Shown in pieces: positions 1 through 7,728 of a DNA stretch of 37,754 bases (position 1 is its first letter; every line of letters begins with the position of its first letter). Under the pieces are notes generated by a model that was given only the letters and a program-made list of their open reading frames with translations, ran no database searches and was not told the origin of the DNA. The DNA comes from an uncultured Anaerolineaceae bacterium (GTDB lineage: Bacteria; Chloroflexota; Anaerolineae; Anaerolineales; Anaerolineaceae): the NCBI GenBank assembly GCA_937863605.1, contig CALMGN010000168.1, positions 1 through 37,754 on the forward strand. Reading direction: 5' to 3'. The position numbers and the translations under genes are program-made.

Positions 1-1080
1 GAACTCTTCCTTGGCGTGCTGATCACTTACCCCCAGGCTGAGGCAGCGGTCCCAGTCAGCAGAGTGAATATGCCCGCGGCAGTGCTGTCAGCACCGAAAA
101 CGGGTGAACTGGCGCTGGGTGTTTTAGGCGCCGGAAATTACGCCAGCGCCACCTTCCTGCCTGCCGTACAAAGCGCTGGCGGCGCGGTTCGGGTCGGGAT
201 TGCTTCGGCGACCGGGCTGAGTGCGCGCCATGCTGCGCAACGATTTGGTTTTGCCTATGCCAGTTCGTCCGAGCAGGAAGTGCTGCAGGATGAACACATT
301 AACCTGATCGCAATCCTCACACGCCATGACCAGCATGCGCGCCAGGTAGCGACCGCTCTGGAACACGGCAAAGCGGTTTTCTGCGAAAAGCCGCTGGCGA
401 TTAATGCAGATGATCTGGCAGCCGTTGAGAGCGCCCTGGCTGACCAGAATGCGCCTTTGCTGACGGTCGGGTTCAACCGGCGCTTTGCGCCCTTCTCACA
501 GCGGCTGGCCGCCTTCCTGGCGAACCGAGCGGAACCGCTGGCAGCCCATTACCGGGTCAATGCCGGTTTTTTACCATCAACGCATTGGCTGCACGACCCG
601 CTGGTGGGCGGGGGACGCATCATCGGCGAGGGTTGCCACTTCATTGATTACCTGATTTTTTTGACCGGTTCAGTGCCGGTTAAAGTTCATGCGGCTGCGC
701 TGCCCGATAACGGCCGCTACCACCAGGACAACGTGATCATGACCTTCACCTTCGCGGATGGCTCGGTTGGCACGGTCACCTACCTGGCGAACGGCGACAA
801 ATCGTTCCCCAAGGAGCGGGTCGAGGTCTTTTGCGGTGGAAAGGTGGCAGTGCTGGACGATTTCCGCACACTTGAATTGACCGCTAACGGCCGCCGCGAA
901 CGGATGCAATCTACCTTGCGCCAGGATAAAGGTCACCGCGCCGGTTGGGAGACCTTTATGAAATCCGTCCGCAGCGGTGGGCAACCGCCGATTCCATATA
1001 ACCAGCTGCTTGGCGGCGCCAGAGCTGCCTTTGCCGCAGTGCGCTCAGTGAAAACTGGCGCTGTTGAGGACATCTCCTGA
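1..1080 (+). CDS. Gfo/Idh/MocA oxidoreductase domain, C-terminal part of a bi-domain oxidoreductase (5' truncated)
   Basis: This is an NAD(P)-dependent sugar oxidoreductase module. Counting from the GTG at 16, a Rossmann turn GVLGAG lies at residues 35-40, the family's EKP motif at 124-126, GFNRRF at about 152-157, and GEGCHFID at 204-211, where the His is the usual catalytic position. The frame stays open back to base 1 (E-L-F-L-G precedes the GTG). The roughly 30 residues before the Rossmann fold look like the linker of known bi-domain proteins, in which a zinc-type alcohol dehydrogenase module precedes a Gfo/Idh/MocA module. Those proteins commonly sit beside heparinase II/III-like proteins and glycosyltransferases, as here. 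I infer that the window edge cuts the gene and that GTG 16 is not the true start. The substrate is probably a nucleotide sugar or other polysaccharide precursor, but nothing in the sequence fixes it. The TGA is followed at once by the ribosome binding site of the next gene. Confidence 0.85.
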   Translation, partial: ELFLGVLITYPQAEAAVPVSRVNMPAAVLSAPKTGELALGVLGAGNYASATFLPAVQSAGGAVRVGIASATGLSARHAAQRFGFAYASSSEQEVLQDEHINLIAILTRHDQHARQVATALEHGKAVFCEKPLAINADDLAAVESALADQNAPLLTVGFNRRFAPFSQRLAAFLANRAEPLAAHYRVNAGFLPSTHWLHDPLVGGGRIIGEGCHFIDYLIFLTGSVPVKVHAAALPDNGRYHQDNVIMTFTFADGSVGTVTYLANGDKSFPKERVEVFCGGKVAVLDDFRTLELTANGRRERMQSTLRQDKGHRAGWETFMKSVRSGGQPPIPYNQLLGGARAAFAAVRSVKTGAVEDIS

Positions 1081-1091
1081 GGGAGGTCGAA

Positions 1092-1781
1092 TTGAGCGAC
1101 CCTCGGACATTGGGACTTACTGACTACAGCGGGCAGGAACTGGCCAACCAGTTCTGGCGCGCTGACCAGCCGGCTGGGTGGTTGGCGGTAGTACTGCCAG
1201 GCCAGGGATATACCAGTGATATGCCGTTGTTGTTTTTTACCCGCCGGATGCTGCTGTGGCGGGGCGTGGATGTGCTCAATCTCAATCCGTCCACCCGTTC
1301 GGCGGCTTTTCAATCATCGTCCGAGGTTGACCAACTGTCCTGGGTCAAGGCAGACGTGCTGACGGGGGTCAAGGCAGCCCTGGGTCAGGGTGAATACCGG
1401 GGTTTGATCCTCGCTGGTAAATCAATTGGATCGTTAGCGCTCGCAGGGGCAATTGAGCAAGCTCAAACCCTGCTCCCTACCGCCGTAGTATGGATTACCC
1501 CGCTATTGAAGTGGGAGGTTGTCCTGCAGGCGGCGTTAGCAGTCCGCGGACCTCAGGTTCACCTCTGCGGCGGTGCGGATTCAACCTTTGAGCCAGCGCG
1601 GCTGCAGCAAATATTGACGGCGAACCCCTTATCCTCGGCTTATGTAGCGCAGGGCGCCAATCATTCTCTGGAGGTGCCAGGCAACGATCAGGCAACTTTC
1701 CACGGGTTCAGCGAAGCCATGCTGTTCCTCGGAAAGTTTCTAGATGAAGTTTTGGCGCAGTCCACCGGAAACCCGGCATGA
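1092..1781 (+). CDS. alpha/beta hydrolase family protein
   Basis: This 229-residue cytoplasmic-looking protein has an alpha/beta hydrolase layout. The early strand LAVVLPGQGY carries the oxyanion-region Gly, the nucleophile elbow is GKSIG at 109-113 (Ser111), a candidate acid is Asp163 in GGADS, and the catalytic His is His191 in GANHSLE. The start is TTG at 1092, chosen because GGGAGG lies at 1081-1086 and no in-frame ATG occurs near it. The gene lies 11 nt after the oxidoreductase and ends just before the likely start of the heparinase-like gene, so it is probably in the same operon. It lacks a signal peptide. Its substrate is unknown; a role in tailoring or processing surface polysaccharide is only a guess from position. 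It also resembles small dienelactone-hydrolase-like or unassigned alpha/beta hydrolases. Confidence 0.75.
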   Translation: MSDPRTLGLTDYSGQELANQFWRADQPAGWLAVVLPGQGYTSDMPLLFFTRRMLLWRGVDVLNLNPSTRSAAFQSSSEVDQLSWVKADVLTGVKAALGQGEYRGLILAGKSIGSLALAGAIEQAQTLLPTAVVWITPLLKWEVVLQAALAVRGPQVHLCGGADSTFEPARLQQILTANPLSSAYVAQGANHSLEVPGNDQATFHGFSEAMLFLGKFLDEVLAQSTGNPA

Positions 1782-1815
1782 TCGTGACTCTGGCGCGCTG
1801 GAGTTTGGACGCAGC

Positions 1816-3753
1816 ATGATCAGGAAAATCCAGTTCAGCTGGCTGGCGCTCCGTGATTTGGGCGTCAAGCAGGTCTTGCTGTACGCACTCTACCGCCTGG
1901 GGCTGGCGAGCGGCTATGTTCGATTGCGCACGCCTGTTCGGACAAAAGTTACTCGGTTAAAAGGATGGATGCTCCATCCCATTTTTACGCTCCCAACACA
2001 GCATCAACTCGAAGCCTTGGTCGGCTCACTGCGGGAGGAGTACCTCCGCGAGGCCGATGAAATCGTCAGCGGGCAGGTGCGCTTGTTTGGCAACGCGCCA
2101 ATGGCGTTGGAACTCACATCGCCTGGTGCTGACCGGCATTGGTCGCGCACGCGACTTGCCCCCGGTGAAGATATTAAATTTATCTGGGAACCGGCGCGGT
2201 TTGGCTGGGTGTTCGCTCTTGGGCGCGCTTACCTGCTGACCGGGGATGAACGTTACGCACAGGCATTCTGGCAGCGGTGGGAACAGTTTACTGCGGGTAA
2301 CCCGGTCAACCGCGGCCCGAATTGGGAATCGGGGCAGGAAGTTGCGCTGCGTTTGATCGCTTACCTTTTTGCCGCACAGGTTTTTGAACATTCCATGCAC
2401 AGCGCACTCGATCGAAAGACAGGGTTGTTGGCTGCGGTGGCTGACCATGCGGAGCGCATCCCGTCAACGTTGATCTATGCCCGGGCGCAGGACAACAACC
2501 ACCTGGTCAGCGAGGTTTGCGGCCTGTACCTGGCAGGGGTTGCCCTGCCTGACCATCCCCATGCCGCTAAGTGGAAGAAAATTGGTTGGCATTGGCTGGA
2601 GCACGCCCTGCTTACCCAGATCGATCCTGACGGCACCTATGTCCAGCACAGCATGAACTACCACCGCATGGTGTTGCAGCTGGCGCTGCTGTCGCAGGCT
2701 GGCGCACGAACCGTCAACCAGGAATTTTCACTGCTGGTCAAACAGCGGCTGGCAGCGGCAACTCGCTGGCTGCTGGCCCAATTGGATTGGAATTCAGGTG
2801 ACGTGCCAAATCTTGGCAATAATGACGGCGCCAATATTTTGCCGTTGGGAACCAGCCAATTTCGCGATCACCGCCCGGTGGCACAGGCGGCTGCGGCAGC
2901 GTTTTTAGGGCAGCGCTGCCTGCCGGCAGGTGCATGGGACGAAATGGCTGCCTGGTTGGGGATCGACCTGAAGGATCTGGTTGAAATGCCAAAACCGGTT
3001 GACAGTCCCGCTGTAAAGCGTTTAGGGTACGCGGATGAGTGGGCTACCCTGCGGGCAGTGCGCTACTGGTCGCGCCCTGCGCATGCCGACCAAATGCAAG
3101 TGGACCTATGGTACCAGGGCGTCAACGTCATGAGCGACCCTGGAACTTACGCGTATAGTCACATTTCCACGTGGGACAATGGGCTGGTACATAACCGGGT
3201 ACACAACTCGCCGACCATCGACGGCGTGGACCCCATGCTGCGCGCCGGGCGGTTTTTATGGCTGCATTGGGATCAGGCAAGGTGGGTAGATGATGCCGGT
3301 CAGGCGGGCAGGGTATTAACCGCCGAGCACGATGGTTACCAGCGGCTTGGCATTCAGCACCGGCGGGCGTTGGAATGGCTAGCGCCTGGTCACTGGCAGG
3401 TGACTGATTGGATAACGCCGGCAGGTAATGCCTTAAAGCATCATGCCAGTCTTCAGTGGCTGCTTCCTGCCTGGGAGTGGTCGCTGGACGACAGCACATT
3501 AACCGTGTTGGGCAATCAAATGAAGATTTCGCTGATGGTCCAATCCGACCTGGCGGAAGCGTTGGAAAAAACACAGCAATGCCTGGTGCGCGGGGGGAAT
3601 GTTTTAGCCGGTAAGTTGGATCATCCAGACACTTTCGGTTGGTATTCTCCGACCTATGGTAGCAAGGTCGAGGCTTTGTCTTACCAGGTAGATTTTAGTT
3701 TTTCTCACCCTGTAAAAATGATCACTAGCATCTCCCTGGAGCGATTAGGATAG
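1816..3753 (+). CDS. heparinase II/III family protein (alginate lyase-like)
   Basis: This is a large polysaccharide-lyase-fold protein of about 645 residues. The N-terminal two thirds is an alpha/alpha barrel carrying NNHLVSE (nt about 2493-2515) and NYHRMVLQ (nt about 2656-2679), where Asn, His and Tyr sit at positions typical of the family. The C-terminal beta-sandwich holds AHADQMQVDLWYQG, SDPGTYAYS and HNSPTIDG, which match the HADxxxFELW / DPGTYxY / HNTVxVDG signatures. The frame is open from 1744, but I prefer ATG 1816: it follows the stop of the upstream hydrolase at 1781, has GGAG at 1800-1803, and gives the usual beginning. No signal peptide is visible, so it may act inside the cell or leave by another route. 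Relatives in exopolysaccharide clusters are thought to trim or edit uronic-acid polymers; that role is inferred here. Confidence 0.85.
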   Translation: MIRKIQFSWLALRDLGVKQVLLYALYRLGLASGYVRLRTPVRTKVTRLKGWMLHPIFTLPTQHQLEALVGSLREEYLREADEIVSGQVRLFGNAPMALELTSPGADRHWSRTRLAPGEDIKFIWEPARFGWVFALGRAYLLTGDERYAQAFWQRWEQFTAGNPVNRGPNWESGQEVALRLIAYLFAAQVFEHSMHSALDRKTGLLAAVADHAERIPSTLIYARAQDNNHLVSEVCGLYLAGVALPDHPHAAKWKKIGWHWLEHALLTQIDPDGTYVQHSMNYHRMVLQLALLSQAGARTVNQEFSLLVKQRLAAATRWLLAQLDWNSGDVPNLGNNDGANILPLGTSQFRDHRPVAQAAAAAFLGQRCLPAGAWDEMAAWLGIDLKDLVEMPKPVDSPAVKRLGYADEWATLRAVRYWSRPAHADQMQVDLWYQGVNVMSDPGTYAYSHISTWDNGLVHNRVHNSPTIDGVDPMLRAGRFLWLHWDQARWVDDAGQAGRVLTAEHDGYQRLGIQHRRALEWLAPGHWQVTDWITPAGNALKHHASLQWLLPAWEWSLDDSTLTVLGNQMKISLMVQSDLAEALEKTQQCLVRGGNVLAGKLDHPDTFGWYSPTYGSKVEALSYQVDFSFSHPVKMITSISLERLG

Positions 3754-3801
3754 GTATCCAAACCGCACTCTATCCGTGGTTTCTCACTGACATTAATGGA
3801 T

Positions 3802-3813
3802 TAAAATGAAATT
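3802..3813 (+). promoter_or_regulatory. candidate -10 box for the GT4 gene (leaderless arrangement)
   Basis: TAAAAT at 3802-3807 ends 6 nt before the ATG at 3814. No Shine-Dalgarno precedes that ATG, so a transcript from this box would begin at or next to the start codon. I see no convincing -35 box 16-18 nt upstream. The same spacing recurs at two other genes in the window (start codons at 20804 on the minus strand and 30825). Confidence 0.35.
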
Positions 3814-5028
3814 ATGCATATCCTGTTGATTCATCAGGCATTTGCGGCGTTGGATGAAGCCGGCGGGACGCGCCATCACGAAATGGCGCGTTTTCTCGTC
3901 GCCCAGGGGCACAAGGTCACCATTATAGCCAGCTCGGTCAGCTACCTGACCGGCGGAGCCCACCTGAAAAAAATCCCCTGGAAGAGCAGCGAGGAACCCG
4001 AACCCGGTATCACCATTCTACGCACTTTTACTTACCCGGCATTGCATAAAAGCTTTATCCATCGGGTATTCAGTTTCTTTAGTTTTATGTTCTCCTCTTT
4101 CTGGGTAGGGCTGGGGGTGCGCAGCATTGACCTGGTGTGGGGCACCTCACCGCCAATCTTCCAGGGAGTCACCGCCTGGCTGCTGGCGCGGCTCAAACGG
4201 GTGCCGTTTTTATTCGAGGTGCGCGACCTGTGGCCAGCCTTTGCGATAGCGGTGGGGGTACTCAAAAACCGCACGTTAATCCGGCTCTCGGAATGGCTCG
4301 AACGTTTCCTTTACCGCCGCGCTGACCGGGTGGTGGTCAACTCGCCGGGTTTTATCCCGCATGTGACCGCCCGCGGGGCGCGCTTTGTGGAGTTAGTACC
4401 GAATGGAGCCGACCCCGACATGTTCACACCCGAAACCGACGGCCGCGAATTCCTGGCGCAGCACCAGTTGGATCGTAAATTTGTGGCGATGTATGCTGGC
4501 GCGCATGGACTATCCAATGATTTAGGCGTGGTACTTCAGGCAGCGGCTCAATTGACCGACCGGCCAGACATTCAGGTGGTGTTCGTCGGCGACGGGAAGG
4601 AAAAACTTGCACTGGTGGCTCAAGCAATGCAACTCAAACTTCATAATGTTTCATTTATCCCCTCGCAGCCAAAAAGCCAGATGGCTGATATCCTGGCAGC
4701 AGCGGATGCTTGTATTGCCATTCTCAAACCCATCGACCTTTATCGAACCACTTACCCGAATAAGGTGTTTGATTATATGGCAGCCGGACGGGCAGTAATC
4801 CTGGCGATTGGAGGGGTCATTTGCGATGTTATCACTCAGGAAAATGCCGGACTGGCAGTCACACCCGGAGACCCAACCGAACTGGCAGCTGCAATCCGCC
4901 GTCTGGCAGATGATAAAGACCTTACGAAAGCGTTGGGTGCTGCCGGGCGCATTGCGGTGGAAAACAGGTACAATCGAAATAAGTTTTCACAACAATTCAA
5001 CCTCCTTCTCGAAGACATGGTTAGGTAG
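3814..5028 (+). CDS. glycosyltransferase family 4 protein (WcaI/WbuB-like)
   Basis: This is a 404-residue GT-B fold glycosyltransferase. The N-terminal half begins with the typical MHILLIHQAF strand, then GGTRHHEMARFL, an acceptor-domain pattern seen in WcaI/WbuB-type enzymes. The C-terminal half has the donor-binding Rossmann region from about VAMYAGAHGL, then VVFVGDGKEK and TYPNKVFDYMAAGRAV, the family's variant of the E-x7-E region with Asp in place of the second Glu. It probably transfers a nucleotide-activated sugar to a lipid-linked or growing surface polysaccharide at the cytoplasmic face of the membrane. A hydrophobic stretch around residues 85-105 (FFSFMFSSFWVGLGV) may help membrane association. 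The gene is separated from the heparinase-like gene by 60 nt and from the response regulator by only 3 nt, an odd operon neighbour for a glycosyltransferase. Confidence 0.85.
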   Translation: MHILLIHQAFAALDEAGGTRHHEMARFLVAQGHKVTIIASSVSYLTGGAHLKKIPWKSSEEPEPGITILRTFTYPALHKSFIHRVFSFFSFMFSSFWVGLGVRSIDLVWGTSPPIFQGVTAWLLARLKRVPFLFEVRDLWPAFAIAVGVLKNRTLIRLSEWLERFLYRRADRVVVNSPGFIPHVTARGARFVELVPNGADPDMFTPETDGREFLAQHQLDRKFVAMYAGAHGLSNDLGVVLQAAAQLTDRPDIQVVFVGDGKEKLALVAQAMQLKLHNVSFIPSQPKSQMADILAAADACIAILKPIDLYRTTYPNKVFDYMAAGRAVILAIGGVICDVITQENAGLAVTPGDPTELAAAIRRLADDKDLTKALGAAGRIAVENRYNRNKFSQQFNLLLEDMVR

Positions 5029-5031
5029 AAC

Positions 5032-5739
5032 ATGGCTGACAAAATCCTGATCGTAGAAGATGAGTTGTCCTTACAAGAGACCCTATCCTACAATCTCAAA
5101 AAACAAGGCTATGAAGTCGAAGCTGTAGGGGATGGGCTGGCTGCACTGGATAATGCCCGCCAGGCACATCCGGACCTGGTCATCCTCGACCTGATGCTGC
5201 CCGGCATGGACGGCTTTGAGGTGTGCCGGATTCTCCGTCAGGAAATGACCACACCCGTACTCATGCTAACAGCCCGTGACGATGAGATTGATCGGGTGGT
5301 GGGGCTGGAGGTTGGGGCTGACGATTACATGACCAAGCCCTTTAGCATGCGCGAACTGATGGCGCGGGTTAAGGCCATGCTCCGCCGCGTTCGCTTGGTG
5401 CGCGAGGAAATCAATCTGGCGGCATCTCCAGCAGCCGGGCCAGCGCTTTCCTTCGGGGATCTGGTTATTGATGTAACCCGGCGGGAGGTTCGTGTCAGCG
5501 ATCATGTGCTGGCGCTCAAACCGAAAGAGTTTGAATTGCTCCATTTTTTTGCCCAGCACCGCGGGCAGGTTCTTACCCGCGAATTCATCCTGGAACGCGT
5601 CTGGGGGTGGGAGTATATCGGCGACAGCCGCACGGTGGATGTACACGTGCGTTGGCTGCGCGAGAAAATTGAACCCAACCCGGGACATCCGGAACGCATC
5701 GTAACCGTTCGGGGTGCAGGCTACCGATTCGAAGGCTAA
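5032..5739 (+). CDS. OmpR/PhoB-family response regulator
   Basis: This is a 235-residue two-component response regulator. The receiver domain (about residues 1-120) has the acidic pair in LIVEDE, the phospho-acceptor Asp in [13 protein letters not shown], and the conserved Lys in [11 protein letters not shown] linker of about 20 residues leads to a winged-helix DNA-binding domain (about 140-235) with LKPKEFELL, the recognition region around [16 protein letters not shown] and the closing [10 protein letters not shown] wing. It is a DNA-binding transcription factor controlled by the kinase encoded 3 nt downstream. The nearest downstream target is cydAB, so control of cytochrome bd is plausible. 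Phosphate-type regulation is equally compatible, because the pair looks PhoB/PhoR-like. ATG 5032 follows the preceding stop by 3 nt and has only a weak AGG-like site upstream. Confidence 0.93.
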   Translation: MADKILIVEDELSLQETLSYNLKKQGYEVEAVGDGLAALDNARQAHPDLVILDLMLPGMDGFEVCRILRQEMTTPVLMLTARDDEIDRVVGLEVGADDYMTKPFSMRELMARVKAMLRRVRLVREEINLAASPAAGPALSFGDLVIDVTRREVRVSDHVLALKPKEFELLHFFAQHRGQVLTREFILERVWGWEYIGDSRTVDVHVRWLREKIEPNPGHPERIVTVRGAGYRFEG

Positions 5740-5742
5740 ACG

Positions 5743-7497
5743 ATGCGGAGATCCCTGGTCTGGCGAATTGCAGTTCCATTTATCGGGTTGATTTTGCTCT
5801 CGGTGGGCGGTGTTAGCCTGTATTTCACCAATTACACCCAACAGGGTTATACAGAGAATCTGCATGATAGTCTGAAAACCTCAGGCAATTTGCTCGCGGT
5901 CGATATCGCCAACCGGATTCTAAGGGGCGCTTCGTATGACGATCTGGCTCCGGTGATCCAGTCTTACGCTGACCTGACGCAGACCCGGATTACCTTTATA
6001 CGGAGTGACGGGGTCGTGGTAGCCGATTCCGTTGCTGATCCAAAGACCATGCAAAATCACCTGGACCGCCCGGAAGTGAAAGCAGCCCTGAGCGGGCCGG
6101 AGGGTGCGGAGATACGCTTCAGCGACACGCTGAAACGACGATTTTATTACCTGGCGCTTCCGGTGTTGTCCACTGGTCAAACTATTGGGGTCATCCGGCT
6201 CGCTCGGGATTTAACGATCATCGAAGGGGAGCTGCGCAATCTACGAGCGCGGATTCTGGGTGTAGGAGCAACAATCACGTTGCTTAGCGTGCTTTTGGCC
6301 TATTTGGTGGCACAAGGGACCCTCCGGCCGTTGCGCAAGCTTGCCAGTAAAGTGCAGCATCTGAAAGAAGGCGATCCGAATGTCGATTTGCCTTCAGGCC
6401 GGAAAGATGAAATTGGTGTGTTAAGCCGGTCTTTCGAACAAGTCGCCCGGCAGCTTTCCACGCAGATGGCTGATTTTCAAGAGGAACGCGGCAAACTTGA
6501 GGCAGTGTTGCGCCACATGACCGACGCGGTTCTCATCGTCGATAAAGATGGAAAAGTAACCCTGGCCAACCCGGCAGCTGAGCGATTATTCCATTTAACA
6601 CTTGACCAATCACTCGGGCGTTCTCTGGTGGAGGTCGTGCGCCAGCACCAGTTCGTGGAACTGTGGCGGGCTTCTCGCGATAGTCGAAAACAACAAATAT
6701 CGACTTTGGAGACCAGCCCTGAACGCAATTTTGTGCAGGGGACTGCGACACCATTGGAATCCAGCTTGCCAGGAAGCACCCTTTTAGTATTCCAGAATCT
6801 CACCCGGATCCACCGCCTGGAAACAGTCCGGCGCGACTTTGTCAGCAACGTATCCCATGAGTTGCGCACGCCGTTGGCTTCGCTCAAGGCATTGACCGAA
6901 ACTCTGCAGGAAGGCGCGTTGGAAGATCCGCCCGCGGCCAGGCGGTTTCTGAAGCGCATGGAAGATGAGATCGACAACCTGACCCAAATGGTGCGCGAGC
7001 TGTTGGACCTTTCACGGATCGAGTCGGGACGAGTGCCGTTCGATCGCCTTTCTGTGAACCCGATGATGATGATGGGCAATGCTGTGGAGCGAATGCGGTT
7101 GCAGGCGGAACGCGGGGGATTGAATATCCAGGTCGATGCCAGCCAATCTCTGCCCGAGGTCATGGCTGACGCTGACCGGATTGAAGCGGTTCTGGTGAAC
7201 TTGCTGCACAATGCCATCAAATTCACCCCGCCCGGCGGTCAGATCGTTGTGAGCGCTCGCCAGGATGGAGACAAGGTGGTATTCTCGGTACGCGACACTG
7301 GGATCGGCATTAAGCCAGAAGATTTGTCGCGCATATTCGAACGCTTTTACAAGGCCGACCAATCGCGCTCCGGTGGGGGTACCGGGCTGGGATTGTCCAT
7401 CGCCCGCCACACCATCGAAGCCCACCAGGGGTCCATCTGGGCGGAAAGTCACCCGGGGCAGGGAAGTACTTTTTACTTCACCTTGCCTGTGGCGTAA
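5743..7497 (+). CDS. PhoR-like sensor histidine kinase (HAMP-PAS-HisKA-HATPase)
   Basis: This is a 584-residue membrane histidine kinase. Transmembrane segment 1 is about residues 8-28 and segment 2 about 168-190, bracketing an extracytoplasmic sensor of about 140 residues. HAMP follows at about 190-245, then a PAS domain opening with LEAVLRHMTDAVLIVD. HisKA has the phospho-accepting His in FVSNVSHELRTPLASL. The ATPase domain has N-box NLLHNAIKFTPPGG, G1 DTGIGI and G2 GGGTGLGLSIA. The architecture is that of PhoR/ResE/WalK-type kinases. It autophosphorylates and passes phosphate to the response regulator directly upstream. The sensor domain has no feature that tells me its ligand. A run of four Met codons (ATGATGATGATG, within VNPMMMMGN) between the HisKA and ATPase domains is a small oddity. 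cydA begins about 230 nt after its stop. Confidence 0.93.
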   Translation: MRRSLVWRIAVPFIGLILLSVGGVSLYFTNYTQQGYTENLHDSLKTSGNLLAVDIANRILRGASYDDLAPVIQSYADLTQTRITFIRSDGVVVADSVADPKTMQNHLDRPEVKAALSGPEGAEIRFSDTLKRRFYYLALPVLSTGQTIGVIRLARDLTIIEGELRNLRARILGVGATITLLSVLLAYLVAQGTLRPLRKLASKVQHLKEGDPNVDLPSGRKDEIGVLSRSFEQVARQLSTQMADFQEERGKLEAVLRHMTDAVLIVDKDGKVTLANPAAERLFHLTLDQSLGRSLVEVVRQHQFVELWRASRDSRKQQISTLETSPERNFVQGTATPLESSLPGSTLLVFQNLTRIHRLETVRRDFVSNVSHELRTPLASLKALTETLQEGALEDPPAARRFLKRMEDEIDNLTQMVRELLDLSRIESGRVPFDRLSVNPMMMMGNAVERMRLQAERGGLNIQVDASQSLPEVMADADRIEAVLVNLLHNAIKFTPPGGQIVVSARQDGDKVVFSVRDTGIGIKPEDLSRIFERFYKADQSRSGGGTGLGLSIARHTIEAHQGSIWAESHPGQGSTFYFTLPVA

Positions 7498-7728
7498 AGG
7501 CATGCTAAACTCGAAATAAGGAACTTCTCGGCGGGGAAAAAGCCACAGGCAGGGGGGAAACCTGCGACGTCCTGCAATTTTACTGCGAGGGGTCTTTTCA
7601 TTTTCACTATTTCGTCCCGGAAAAATTTTCAGTCATCGAACCACCTGTAGGTTGCCAGTCGGATGCGGTCCCGTTTAGGGTCTGCTCAGTCTGGCAGCAT
7701 GCGCAGCATTGATATCTAAGGAGCAGGT
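7498..7728 (+). promoter_or_regulatory. 231-nt non-coding leader before cydA
   Basis: This gap between the kinase and cydA probably holds the cydAB promoter and 5' leader. I see a short hairpin GCAGG (7549-7553) / CCTGC (7561-7565) with loop GGGGAAA. Just before it is a weaker GGC/GCC pair (7530-7532 / 7542-7544) whose loop is also GGGGAAAAA. The ribosome binding site AAGGAG lies at about 7720-7725, a good distance from ATG 7729. No -35/-10 pair stands out. It does not match any riboswitch consensus I could recall. Confidence 0.4.

Noticed and set aside
1744-1815. Longer start of the heparinase II/III gene at ATG 1744
   Set aside because: It overlaps the upstream hydrolase by 38 nt and adds 24 residues not typical of the family; ATG 1816 has GGAG upstream.
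6477-7226. 249-residue ORF on the minus strand inside the sensor kinase gene
   Set aside because: It is Ser/Arg-rich low-complexity sequence with no domain, opposite a kinase with every expected motif; a shadow frame.
7525-7600. Known riboswitch (c-di-GMP, cobalamin or c-di-AMP class) before cydA
   Set aside because: Compared by eye with remembered consensus elements, the order of stems and conserved bases does not fit any of them.
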